Positions 1 through 11,800 of a stretch of DNA of 62,000 nt are shown piece by piece. Position 1 is the stretch's first letter. Each line of letters opens with the position of its first letter. Both the position numbers and the translations under genes were made by a program. Below the pieces are notes generated by a model. The model was not told the origin of the DNA, made no database searches, and worked only from the letters and a program-made list of their open reading frames with translations. The DNA lies in the NCBI GenBank assembly GCA_905221605.1, contig CAJNDS010002683.1:1-62000 (forward strand), given 5' to 3'. Origin of the DNA: Symbiodinium natans (Eukaryota > Sar > Dinophyceae > Suessiales > Symbiodiniaceae).

Positions 1-2087
1 CCCTCCGCCCCTAAGCCACCCAAGAACCAAAAACTATAGGGTCGAATCCAATTCCTTAGATTCGATACTACTTTTGAATAACATGATGCGAGCGTTTAAT
101 CTATACTTGGATTTTTTCGGTAATAATTTAGAATGTGGAAAAAAGAAAAATAGTTGTGAAATCCAGAACTATATGAGAAGGGAGAAATGATTGTATCCAG
201 GGATTGGCATGGGCTTCAGGTTTTAGTGTTCCAAGGTTTCAGGGCTCGTAAGGTTGTAAGGATTGCAGGGTAGTGCAAGGTCAGGGTGTAGGGCGTGGGG
301 CTTAGGCTGTCAGAGTGGGGGGTTTAGGGTGTGGAGTTTACGAACCAGGGTTCAGGGTTTAGGGTTCACAGGGTTCATAGGGTTCGCAGGGTTTAGGGCT
401 TTGTGGCTCCAACTTTCTGACCAAAGAGTTTCAGGGAAAAATGTCTGCCTACAGTGGCTTTCGGCAAAGGTGGCTCCAAAGCCCAATTGGAAACGTGGCT
501 TATAAGGAGTATGGGTCGCAGCTCTGCTCTCTCAAGAAAAACTACTCTCTGACTGAGGCAGTGTACTTCGCTTGGCAAAACATGGCAAAACCATTCTCCA
601 AAACGGACGCACAAGAACCCAGCATCAATGTGGTTTGCTGGAACTTTTGAGAATGGGCACACGTCAGTGCGGAAATGACTCACCGGCTGTCGTTCTGTCC
701 GCCTGCCGCGACCTTAAGAGCTCGCACCCGAGCAGCTAGAAGGCTATACAGACATATTTATATACAGTTTACTATATGAACAAAGGTAATAGAGGCTACA
801 AAACCTCTATACTAGAATGTGCAATACTATGGTTACGAAAGCTGGGGATCTTACATGGCACTGTACAGAAGTTGCGAGGCTTCCCTAAACCGTGGAGGCA
901 AAGAGAAAAGAAGAGCAGACGTCGACGGGGCAGCAGCATCCGCTCGTGCCAGGCCTTGCATACACGGGCTGAGGACATGGGACTTTAGTTACAGTACGTT
1001 GCAGTGGAGTAGATTGCAGTAGAGTACTGGCCACAGTGCCATACGCCCCTAACGTTGACAGATGAAGAGTGATAGTATAACGTCGTATGTCGTATGTGGC
1101 AACACACACACGCACAGAGTACTATGCTCTGTAACTTGGCAATCGTCAATTCGATGCTCCTGAGCTGGCCAGAAACAGTCCATGAAATGTATTCTACTTC
1201 TTTATGTACTCATGTACGATTCGCGAAAGCGGAAGTGTCCACTTGATGAAACCTCTCAATGTTGTCGGACTTCGGATTAAGACTGATTCGGGTTTAGGGT
1301 TCAAGGTTGGTTTAAGGTGCTTTGGATAGGGGCTCGGTTGGAGTTGTTTAGGAGTTGGGGCTTTGAGCAGGGTCTGGGGTGTTCAGGCAGTGCTGAGCTG
1401 TGGTGGCGACTTTATGTTGGAATGCTAGGGATTCCTAGCCAAGCCCCAAAACTCAAGCTCCCAAAACCCTGACGCCCCCAAGCCTGAAAACAAAAAAAGG
1501 ACAAGCGGCCAGGCGAACAGATTTGACGTTGCCCACCACACCGCTACGTCCCACTACCTGTGAGAGCATTCCAGTGTCGTCGGGACCATCAACCCCCATC
1601 CCCGCCCTCACCTTGATCTCCACCAGTCGGGTATTGTGGGCTTCAGGGTTGCAGGTGTTGCAGTTAACCCCTCAGCCGCAAACCAACGTTTCCTTCCATG
1701 TGCTGATTTTCTTCCCTTTTGGAAGCAGCATGCTCGCGCTGATGAGACAAACTCCTGGTGAGGGGCTTCGGGCTACGCAAAAGAACCCTGAACTTGGAAC
1801 CCTAAATTACTGAACATGGTGTTGACCTTCATCCATGTAAGCCCTAAGCCCCAAACCTTCAATGGAGAATTTGTTTCTCACCAAATTCTGTACCGGTATG
1901 CCCCGAAGGCTCTGGCATGCTTTGAGGGAGGTATACTGGTCCTTAAGCAGTTCATGCCTAGAATGTACAGAAGTTGTGTAGGGTTGACGAAGCACTTTGA
2001 CTTAAGGCTTCCACAACCCTAAACCCTATACTGCTCAATTTGTAGGATTTGGTTCTCGGTCGAACATAAGCCCTACATGACGAGGTC

Positions 2088-2198
2088 CTAGTGCCTAGAG
2101 TAACTTAGGAATAACGAGGATGCCCTTTTCGCTAACTGTGCCAGTAGAGGACACACAGCCCAAAAGAAAAAGGGGAGTAAGGGCCTACTCTGTCCTAG
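2088..2198. mobile_element. Diverged copy of the short TIR element
   Basis: Begins CTAGTGCCTAGAGTAAC and ends GGCCTACTCTGTCCTAG, sharing TTAGGAATAA, GGATGCCCTTTT and AGTAAGGGCCTA with the copies at 12.5 and 18.6 kb. I see no clean target duplication. It lies downstream of the amylase stop. Confidence 0.6.
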
Positions 2199-3042
2199 TA
2201 AGAGGGGTTTGAGGGACTGCTCTGCCGCAGACCAGATGCGCCCCTCAAGGCCAAAAGTAAAAGAGCTTGGGGTTTCGGGCATGGCCCTTGGGGAGCCCTA
2301 AGCCCTCACCCTAAACCTTAAACCCTTAGGCCAAGACCCTAAGATGAAGCTATGAATCTGCGAGCTCCAAATCCGCAACCTCCAAATTCCTAAGGTCCGG
2401 GAAATAATTGATTCATGAGAAGCCCTGGAAACCCTAAAGCCCGAACAGCTCTGGAAACAAGAAAAGACCAACCCCCAAGACACTAAATACGAAACCCTGC
2501 AGGCCAACAAGAAAAAACAGCGACACACAACAACCAAAAGACAACTAAATCCCGGAGAACCAAAAGAAAAGTAAAGCCCCAAAACTCGCAAAGCCCGTTT
2601 AAGACTCTCAAAGCACACTTGCGCACCAAGACCCAAACCCCCCAACACACTAAACAACCCTGAAGACCCCACAGGGCTTTGAGCCCCTTGGGTCGTTTGC
2701 GTCAGAACAAGCTGGACGGCCAGGCAATGCCAGGCAAGGCCTCTTCGAGTGAGGGTTCAGGAGATTAGGGATTCAAGGGATTCATGAAACGTTTAGGGGG
2801 ATTTGTGGTTTCGGGTTGAGGGAGTTGGGTATTTAGGGATTGAGGGCTTTGGGGGTTAAGCAGGGGCTTAGTAAGGTTTATGCAGGAATCAAACCCAAAA
2901 ACAACAGCACAAGTACACGGTCAGCGGCAGGGCTGCTGGGTTTAAATGTGCGGCTTTGTGAATTCTGTAAGAATGTCTCTGTGATTTTCAAGTAATGTCC
3001 TGTTCGTACTGCGACGATATAAAAACAAAGGTTTCTTTCTGG

Positions 3043-3180
3043 GTGGTGGTGGTGGTGGTGGTGGTGGTGGTGGTGGTGGTGGTGGCGGTGGTGGTGGCGG
3101 CGGCGGCGGTGGTGGTGCTGGTGGTGGCGGTGGTGGTGCTGGTGGTGGTGGTGGTGGTGGTGGCAGTGGTGGTGGTGGTG
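3043..3180. repeat. GGT/GGC trinucleotide repeat
   Basis: About 138 bp of GGT with scattered GGC and GCT. It creates artificial poly-Val and poly-His frames that should not be called as proteins. Confidence 0.95.
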
Positions 3181-3367
3181 CAATCGGATTTTTCGGGCTT
3201 GAATTTGCTGCACGGGCTGCAGGCGCAAGTTCTAAGGCGTGGGGGTTGAAGGATTTAGGGCATTTTTATTTCTAAAGGTTTAAAGGCTTTGGGGTTTGGG
3301 TTGTGTGGGCTTAAGGGTCTGAGGGTTCGAGCGGTTGAGGGTTCAGGCGCCTTGTGCCGTCGATGGA

Positions 3368-5178
3368 TCAAAGCATCGACACCAGGACCGGATCGCGGTT
3401 GGCCTGCGGTTGCTCGCTGCACGCTATAAACCCTAAACTACTGCACCTTAAACTGGCCCTACCCCCTAAACCCTCTGACTGCCTGGAGCTGCTCCAAAGA
3501 CATGCGCTGCACAAGTGTCAGCACGAGCGGATCGGTGGAGGCATGTAGGATGCCTTGACAAGCAAAAAGGGGGAATCAAAGCCCTAAATAGGTAATTTTG
3601 GGATGTGCTGGTAGCTGGGGTGGTTCAGGCTGTGCAGGTTTTGGAAGTATAGCGGGTAGGCTCATGGTTTTCGGTTCTCGGGGCGGGGGTTAGGGCGGAT
3701 CTTTTCAGAACGGCCTGAGATGTCCACATCTTGGCAACGACCTAAAGGTCTTCGACTCGCTTTCAAAACCAAGGCAACGCGAACACGTCAGTGTGTGTAA
3801 GAAAGAACCTGTGCACGCTGGCATCATGGATGCTCCTGCGTTGTATGACATGTCTACTCCCTAAACCCACTTCATGCGCACCTGTTGACGACCCTGCTCC
3901 AACAGCCTCACGCAGCACTCAAGACCCCAAGACCCCTATTTGCAGCCCTAAAATCCTACTAAAGGTTGTCCAGGCGCCGTCCGAGATGTCCGGAACCGAG
4001 TAGCCGTGAAAGGCATCAGCCCAGACCCAGCCCTCGGGGGTCTCGGGGAGAATTTCACCCACCTGGCATGAACTTGGGGGTTGTTCCAAATTAGGGTTTA
4101 GGGTCCCTGCGCCCACAAGTTTCAGGAGAATCTGCAAAAAAACACCTGGAGCCAACAAAAACGTCAACCACAAACCGCCCCAAACCTGACGTCTTAAACC
4201 TCAAGTCTTCCACTTGTAAGTTCAAACTCGAGACACTTTCCGGAGACCTTTACATAAAGACTGTAAACCCAAAGCTTGGCTTCATCATTCCTGGCTTCCA
4301 ACCGCATGGGGTTCATACCTGTATCATCGTTTAGGCTTTAGGGTTGTTGGGATGTACGTATATTCAAAATACCGTAATTTCCAACGCTAAAACCCTGTGC
4401 CACGAATTCACTAGCAGCTTAACTTAAGCTCCATAATAGAACCCGCAAGATGTATTACAAGAAGGGGGAAAATCCCGACCCCAACGCGCCTCATACTCCA
4501 CCGGGCCATGATGTTCCTGGTCAAACATCTCGGGCTTTACCGGGGTTAGGGTATAGGCTTATGGGGTTGTGGGAGTGTAGGTACCGAATCGCGTAGAACC
4601 CTGAAGCCTCAAACCCCAAACTTAAGCCCTGCAACCTGAACTTCCGTGCGGAACCGGAATGAGAAGAAGAAGAAGAATATTACGAAGAAGAAGAAGAAGA
4701 ACTTCCTTGCCCTACGGAAGACCCACAAACCTCATCCTCGAAACGGCCTTTCAATGATTGGGTGCCCGATCTTTGCATTCCTGTCCTACAGCTTCCACAC
4801 AACCCAGGAAGCAAAGGGGTAACCCATATGCGGGTTTCCGAAATTAGGGGTACCTTATTGGGGTCCTTATTCTCATATAGGGGAACCCTTTAATTTGGGG
4901 GACTATATTAGGGGTCCCTTACTTTCGAAAACCCCATATTTTGAAGGTTTTGGTTTAGGGTTAAGGAGGTCCATGGGGTTACAGCATAACAGTCCTGAAT
5001 CCGAAGTCCATTAAAACCGGAGAAGCCCCGAACCCAAAGGAAAAGCACCGCTGCCAGCCCTGGCTGCAATCACCGGGCTCATACCCCGCCCTTCCCCCCA
5101 AAAAAAAAACATAAAGATAAATGCCCAAAAACGCACACACACACACACATAGACACAAACACACACACACACACAAAC

Positions 5179-5255
<77 letters not shown>

Positions 5256-5838
5256 TGCACAGATACACAGAGACAGACAGACAGACAGACACAGAGACAG
5301 ACGGACGCAGAGACAGACAGGCACAGACACACGCAAACAGACAGACCACACACACAGACACACGCAGACATCAGCTTGAACAAATGCACATATGCCAACG
5401 GGACAAAGACATCACTGCCGTGATGATTCAAGTATTAAAGAGCCGTTAAACAACCGCAGCACGGCAGCAATGTACAAGGGAACGTTCCTGATATTGCATA
5501 TCATATCACTGGCAGGTACACAAGGGTGATCAGCCCGTGCTCCCTATCAGATTCCCTAGCTTTGTTCCAGGCACGTTCTGAAATCTGACGCCGTGCCCCT
5601 CCCTGCTACACAAGCCCTCCAAAGCAACAGTGTAGCCCCCCCCCCCCCCCCAACGACCAAAAAAAAAAAACAAGAATGCCCCGAAGTCCGCACCTGAAAT
5701 GCCCCACGCCCAGGACCAGCATCAGCCTTAACTGAAAACCCTACATCCTACCCTGTCCTCATAGTTGTTCAGGAAGATGAAGGCCTGCCTGTCTGAGTGG
5801 CGGCTGATGACCAGCTGGTGGGCCTCAACCGCCTCCAC
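3368..5838 (-). CDS. Amylase C-terminal domain exons and stop
   Basis: Exon 5838-5752 encodes [22 protein letters not shown], matching the start of the GH13 C-terminal beta domain. Frame-consistent continuation: 4062-3978 ([18 protein letters not shown]...), 3553-3483 ([17 protein letters not shown]...) and 3403-3368 ([11 protein letters not shown], stop TGA at 3370-3368). Donors are GT, GC and GC. The three small 3' exons are supported by phase rather than family motifs. Confidence 0.72.
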
Positions 5839-8800
5839 CTTCCTCGAAGGGCTTCTTGGGGTCCAGGGGGGCTCCCTAACGTCCCTCCCCTCCTCCCCTC
5901 CTCCTGCCCCGATGCACCACGAGCCACCCGAAGCCCCCTTTAATAAGGACTTGAAGGGGTGCAGCCTGCCACCGAGGCAGGCGGCTCAGCCGTCTTTACG
6001 CGGGGGACCTCTGTTCGATGGACCCGAAACTGGAGTGTCTTGGAGGCTGTAGGGTTATAGGGGTCAGGCTTCAAGGCTTGAGGGCTGTCGGTTCAGGTTT
6101 ACAGCGCATAGGAGTCAGAAACGAAGCCAACCAGAGAGCTAAGCTTCATGTTGGCGGTGTGAAGCTTCAGGGCCTTGCGCACATTGTTCAGGCTCTGGAG
6201 AAGAGCGTAGCCAGCTGTGCTGGTGGAGAAGCCGGCATTCCACATGGGTGGATGGGTGAGGTTGAAGAAGTGTTCCGTCCCGTAGAAGATGATGGGAATC
6301 CCTTGTGTCATCATTGTCCACGTGATGGCGTTTCTCATCCTCGCCATGTCACCACCGCAGTACAGAGCAAGACGCTGCATGTCGTGGTTGTCGACGAAGT
6401 TCCCCAGCAAGTTCAGGTCATTCAAGGCTCCCGGATTCTCCTGCAGCAAGACCCTGAGGTTGCAAGCATGCGGAGTTTGGGGCCTGGGAAGGCCGTTCTG
6501 AGCATGACCTCCCGACCTGCTGTTTAAGGCTGAAGCTAAACACTGGTCTGATTTAGGCTTTAGGCCTTTGGCGATTGAAAGGTCAGATGCTGGGCTCACG
6601 CGCCGGAGCCCTGCTAGTCAGGACATCACTTTTGAGCGGCTGACAAAACCGTGTGTTGATTGAACCTTGCGCAACATGCTTGGTGGGCCCCTATCGATTT
6701 TCGATGGTTAGCACCTTACAAATACAGACTAGCAGGAGCCTGACAGTAGTTTTTGGGCGCCGAACATGAAGACAAGATGGGAAACTAGTTTTGTCCCAGG
6801 CTCACCTGCGTCCCCAAGCTATTCATACTTGGACTTGCGCCGAACGATAAGCAAACCCAAAGCCCTCAATACCCTGCGTAGTCCACAAACCCTAAACCCC
6901 CAAAATCCCCAAACACTCCTAAACCCCAAGTTGCAACACCTTAGCCCTAAAACCCTAAACCCTGAATCCTAAACCCTAAGCCCTAAACCCCCACCCTTCC
7001 AGGGTCCTCAAACTGCGTCCGCATGGCCTCACCCAGCTTCAGCAAGTTGAGGTCGGCGCCGGGCCAGAAGGGCTTGCCGCCTCAAAGGAGTAAGCGCACT
7101 ATGACGCAGTGTAGTATTCAATAGTATCACATAGTATTCTACAAGCATCAGCATCAAAGAGTATTCTAGAGTACTGTAAAACAATATAGCATCTAGAGAG
7201 TAGTATATAGAGATGTAGAATTCTACAGTAGAAGGCTACGGCCCCTGATTCACAACCCTCAAATCTTACAAAGGCCGGTGGCCTCTTTAACTGTTTCCCT
7301 TAGACCTTGACAGCCCCTAGATACCCTGATAAGGACCCGAATATATGCCCTATAGAACAGAAATCTTACTTAAAGAGACCACCAACTCATGTAACTCAAA
7401 GTCCTCAAAGCGCCGAGGCACAGAACCCGGGGGTCGCCATGTTTTGCAGGTAAAAGTTCAGGAGGCCCTTCCTGGTTGAGCACTTCGGGGTGTTCTGGGT
7501 GCTTTGGAGGGGGTCAGGGGGGGTAGGGGGGGTTTTAGGGAATTTTTTTTGGGGGTTTAGGGGTTTTAGGGGGGCTGTAAATGGTTGTAGGGGGTATGGG
7601 GGTTTAGACTGACCTTGGGCTCCTCCTTCGCAAAGCCGCCAGTGCAAGGGGTCAGGGGTTTAGGGGCTCTAGAATGAGAAGGAAGAAGCGCTCGTCCCGC
7701 CAGAATATGCCCAGATTCAAGACAGGCCCCTCCTCTGCAGCTTCGCCAGGGGCGTAGGACTTGAAAAAAGTCCAGTTGGTGGCCGTGACCTTCAGGATCT
7801 AACGTTTCTGCTCTCGAGGGCCCTATCAGATCTCAACCCTCAATGCCAAAACCCCCTCTGAACAGTATTGGGAGTAATTGGACGCAACTTACAGGGTTCA
7901 GGGTTTAGGGATTCCGAGGTTTAGGGGCTTTGGTCGGCGGATTTTGGCATATGAAGCGCTGAGGGATGTAGTGTTTTGTTTTTGTTGTTTTCTTTAAAAC
8001 CCCCCGAACGGCCCAATCCCAGAAGCGCCTCTCCCAGGATGGGAATCCCCACGGTTGCCTGGAACCTTGGCCAAGTCTTGAAACCCTAAACGGTCTAGGG
8101 TTGCTAGGTTGAATTCTGTCGTCGAAGGTGAAAGAGGTTCAGTTCCATTCCCACCCCAACCTTACTAAACCCCACCTAAACCGCCTAAGCCACCGACACC
8201 TAAACCCTACACCCCCAAACCCCCCAGCACCATGATCCAGGGATCCAAACTCGCATACCCCTCTGAGGTTGCACCGCTCTAAAGGTTCCTGGTATCTTAC
8301 TACTGGCGGCCCACATACTCCCCTCGAAGGGCTTGGGGTCTCTGCATGGTCCTCCGAGCCTTAAGGGTACAGTACAACCTTAGGGGCCCAATGTGGACAC
8401 CGACCCTTCGAGACATGAAAAGGGGCTTAGGGCGCAGCCGAGCCCCAAGGCTTTTTATAAGTTCTTTTGGAGGGGATCAGGAGCCCTGTTTCTGCCAATG
8501 GGCTTAGGATTTGGGGTGTGGGGTGTAGTGGGGGTTTGAGGGTTTGAGGGCTTAGCTTGAAGGATCCAGGGTTTAGCCAAGGATGGTCTTAGAGTCTAGG
8601 ATTTAGGGTGTTGGACAAGGACTGAGGGCTTTAAAGGGAAGCCCCCCCCCTCCCGAAGTACAAGTAGTCGTATAGGTAGTTGTATACAAGCTCCAGGTGG
8701 GGCTGTTAGCACGACAACATTGGGTTTTCAAATCATGTACCTCCAGCTAATATAGCGGGAGCCTCCCTACTAGCCCTGGTGGGATCCCCTGAAGCGTCCC

Positions 8801-11800
8801 TTACTACAATACCATCTTGTCGATGAGCTTAGAAGTGTTTTGGGGCGTTCATAAATTAAGCTGTATAAGCCCTATAGACCTTACAAGCCCCAAGCCCTTC
8901 CCATCCCACCAGACCTCAGTTTTCACAGCGGGTTTAGAGTTTTAGGGTTTTCTGCGGGGTGCTGAGTTTAGGGAGCAGGAGGGTGGGGCCTTAAGGGCAA
9001 GGAACGCGACCCAAAACCCTAAGCCTTGAACCCAAGCCATTTGTCAACCAGGGGAGCTCACTCAGAAAATCCTTGGGCACGTAGGGGGCCGTATCCAGTC
9101 GGAAACCATCCTGGGCCCGGGGCTGTTGTTCAGAGTTTGGAGAGCTTGCGCTTTAGGGCTGATCCATGGGCCCAACAAACAAACATACAAATCTTGCCCC
9201 TAAACCCTAAACCCTAAACCCGAAACCTCTAAACCCTAAACTAGTATGGTCTTTGGGCCTCCTGGAAGTCAGGCTGAATGGTGAGGGAAGTTTGGGTGGC
9301 AGCCGAGTAAGCCAGGGACGGAATCTTAGGCTGGGGGGGGGGGGGGGGGGGAAGTACTCCTAAACCCTTCAGCCCTACTTAAAATTTAGGGGCTGAGGGT
9401 TTAGAATTGTCAGGGTTGTGGATTCAGGGCTTAGGGTGGTGTCTGGGATGTAAAGTACGGGCTTCGAATGGGCTCTGATGCTGTCGTATAGTCGTATACC
9501 TTATTGTATACCCTAGATACACACTGACCCTCCAAGGCTTCTCTTTCATAATGACCAGAAGATGGGGAACCCCAAGCTTGCCTTTCAGGGGCGCTCAGCG
9601 ACCAGGAGGTATTTTGAAGGCGAGATGATGTCTGGAGTGTGTGAAGCGAACGGCCGTTTAAATGCCATGCCCGACCTTAAACCCCAAACCCTAAACCCTA
9701 AACTCTAAACCCTAAACCCTAAAACCCTGAACCTGTCTTTGCTAATATCAAGCGTCGATGTGGTACTTGTTCTTCATGTACCTTGGTAGTCTGGATCAGA
9801 GTCAACGAGTCTGAGCTACCACCGGCGCTTGCATACATCAGGCTCCAGGGTTTCTGAACTTGAAGCCCGTCTCCGACCTACATAGTTCCCGCAAGTTACT
9901 TTGCCCTACAAGTATTTTGGAATAGACCCTGGAAAAAAGTATAGAACTTTCGGTATACGCTGCTATGATCGGAACCCAGAACGAAAAAAAGTATTAACGT
10001 ATAGTACTCCAAAACCCAGTTTGGGGTGCGGGGATCGGGGGGGGGGGCTACTGGGTTTCTGCTTCCAAAGAGTCCGCGAAATCAACACCGCTCAGCCTCG
10101 GATCCTTTTCGGGCTTTGGGTTAGGGTTGAAGGGCTACGGGTTGAGGTTTACAGTTTTGGGTTTAGGAGGGCAACCGCCCCGGCCCTTAACAGTAACACC
10201 AACCTCCAACACCTAAGGCCAAAACCCGAAGAGCAGCAAACCCCAGACCCTCAACCAGCAAATCCCAAAACCCCCAAACTCCAAACCTCCAAAAATCTCC
10301 CCTCCAACCCCCCAAAAGGGGAGAACCCCAAACCCTATTGCCCTCCAGGGCACTTTCCCCACTTGAGGAGCTCGGAGCGCACGAAAGGATGTGACTGGTT
10401 GAGATCCTGAGGCTGCTCGTATAGGGTCCCACCATTCAAGAAATACTCATCGCTAAGCATGAATCCCCCAAGCTCTAAACCCGAAACCCTTTCAGCCCAA
10501 ACCATAGACCATGCAGGGTTGAGGCCGCCAAGGATCACCGAGGTCGTAGAACCATCCTGCGCATGATGCGGTGGAGCTTCAAGGGCTGAGCCCTACACAG
10601 AGTAGGGCTTACGGTTCAGGGCTGGGCTTAGCATTCGAACACCAATGCAGGAGCTCATACGTCCCATGACTTCTTTCTGATCGTGGCAAACCCCGTGTGC
10701 CTGTACTTAGCTCTAAAGCCTTCGACCTTTTCGCATTTCAGAGCTCTTGGGAAACTGAATGTCCGGGGCTTTGGGGTTTGGGGTGATGTCAAAGAAAGGC
10801 TTTGGGCTCTGGGTGGTGTGAGCTGTGGGGGGGGGGGGGCAGAGTCCCGTCCTACGACGGTCGTCGGCTCGTCGTAGCCCTCGCAGACCATGTCGCCCAC
10901 GTTGCAGAAGGGAAGGCTCCTCGACCCGGAGCTTCAAAAAGCTGCATCAGCCCTGGAAGCCCTAAACTCGAAACCCTATAAGCCCTGTCCCCTGAGCCCA
11001 AAAAGGTCCAAGTGCCACAAGCAATACCCGGGTCCCAAAGTAGTTGCTGATTGGTCCCTATTGGGCCCAGTGCCTGGATTCTTCTGGAGCCCAAGTCTTA
11101 AAGACTTACTCGCTGCTCCTCATGTCAAGGGCTTCTGGGGCTGGGGGGATAGGGTGATTGTTGCTCCAAAATGGGACCTGGCACCTCTTGCAATCCAAAA
11201 GGCCATGAAGCCCTCAACCCTCAGTAACGACACCGCTGCCCCGCCAGAAAGAACAACAAAAGAAAGAGAAGAGCTTCACTTCAAGCCTCAAACATTAAGC
11301 TCCAGCCGGCAAATCTAAGCCCTCACTCTCTCAGCACCCGAGGGGCGCAGGTCCAGGGCGTCTCTTCAGCAGCTTCTCCTCCACTGGGCCTCGTGGAAAG
11401 AAACAAATGCAACTCCCAAAGCCAGCTAAATCCTGAACCGAAACCCGTAGATGGTAAATTAAAGAACTAGTAAGAAAACCCTTGAACTCCTACAAACCCC
11501 TAAGAATACCCTATAAACCCCTACATTGATCCACTAAAATTTTTAAAAAGACTATGAACCTCACCTATAACACCCCTTCGCACTGAGCTGACGCCCAGCG
11601 GCAGGGCATCCCGAATCCAGGCATTTGCACGGGGCACCTGAGTTGGAGATTTGGTTCAGGGTGGTGGGTTCAAGGGTTAGGGTTTGAGAGTTTTTAGTGG
11701 TTTAGCGGCACAAGGTTTAGGCATTTAGGCATAGATTAGGGGTGCAGGGCTTTAGGGGGCCTTAGGGTGTTGGATTTTGTCTCTCTCGGGCCTAGGGTTG

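Larger units (their letters stand above)
1..3367. other. Non-coding DNA downstream of the amylase gene
   Basis: I see no convincing gene. The stretch has many degenerate heptamers (for example around 300-390, 1280-1340, 2290-2340, 2750-2870), the short element at 2088-2198 and a GGT repeat near 3043. The only long open frames are antisense to simple repeats. Confidence 0.6.

Noticed and set aside
2878-3249. Poly-His and poly-Val proteins
   Set aside because: Translations of the GGT microsatellite.
4979-5449. Cys/Val- and Thr/Asp-repeat proteins
   Set aside because: Translations of CA/CAGA microsatellites inside an amylase intron.
10856-10906. Cutinase-like motif ([10 protein letters not shown])
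   Set aside because: Only about 17 residues, lying between amylase exons on the same strand and in phase with the next one; better explained as part of the amylase Cys-rich loop.
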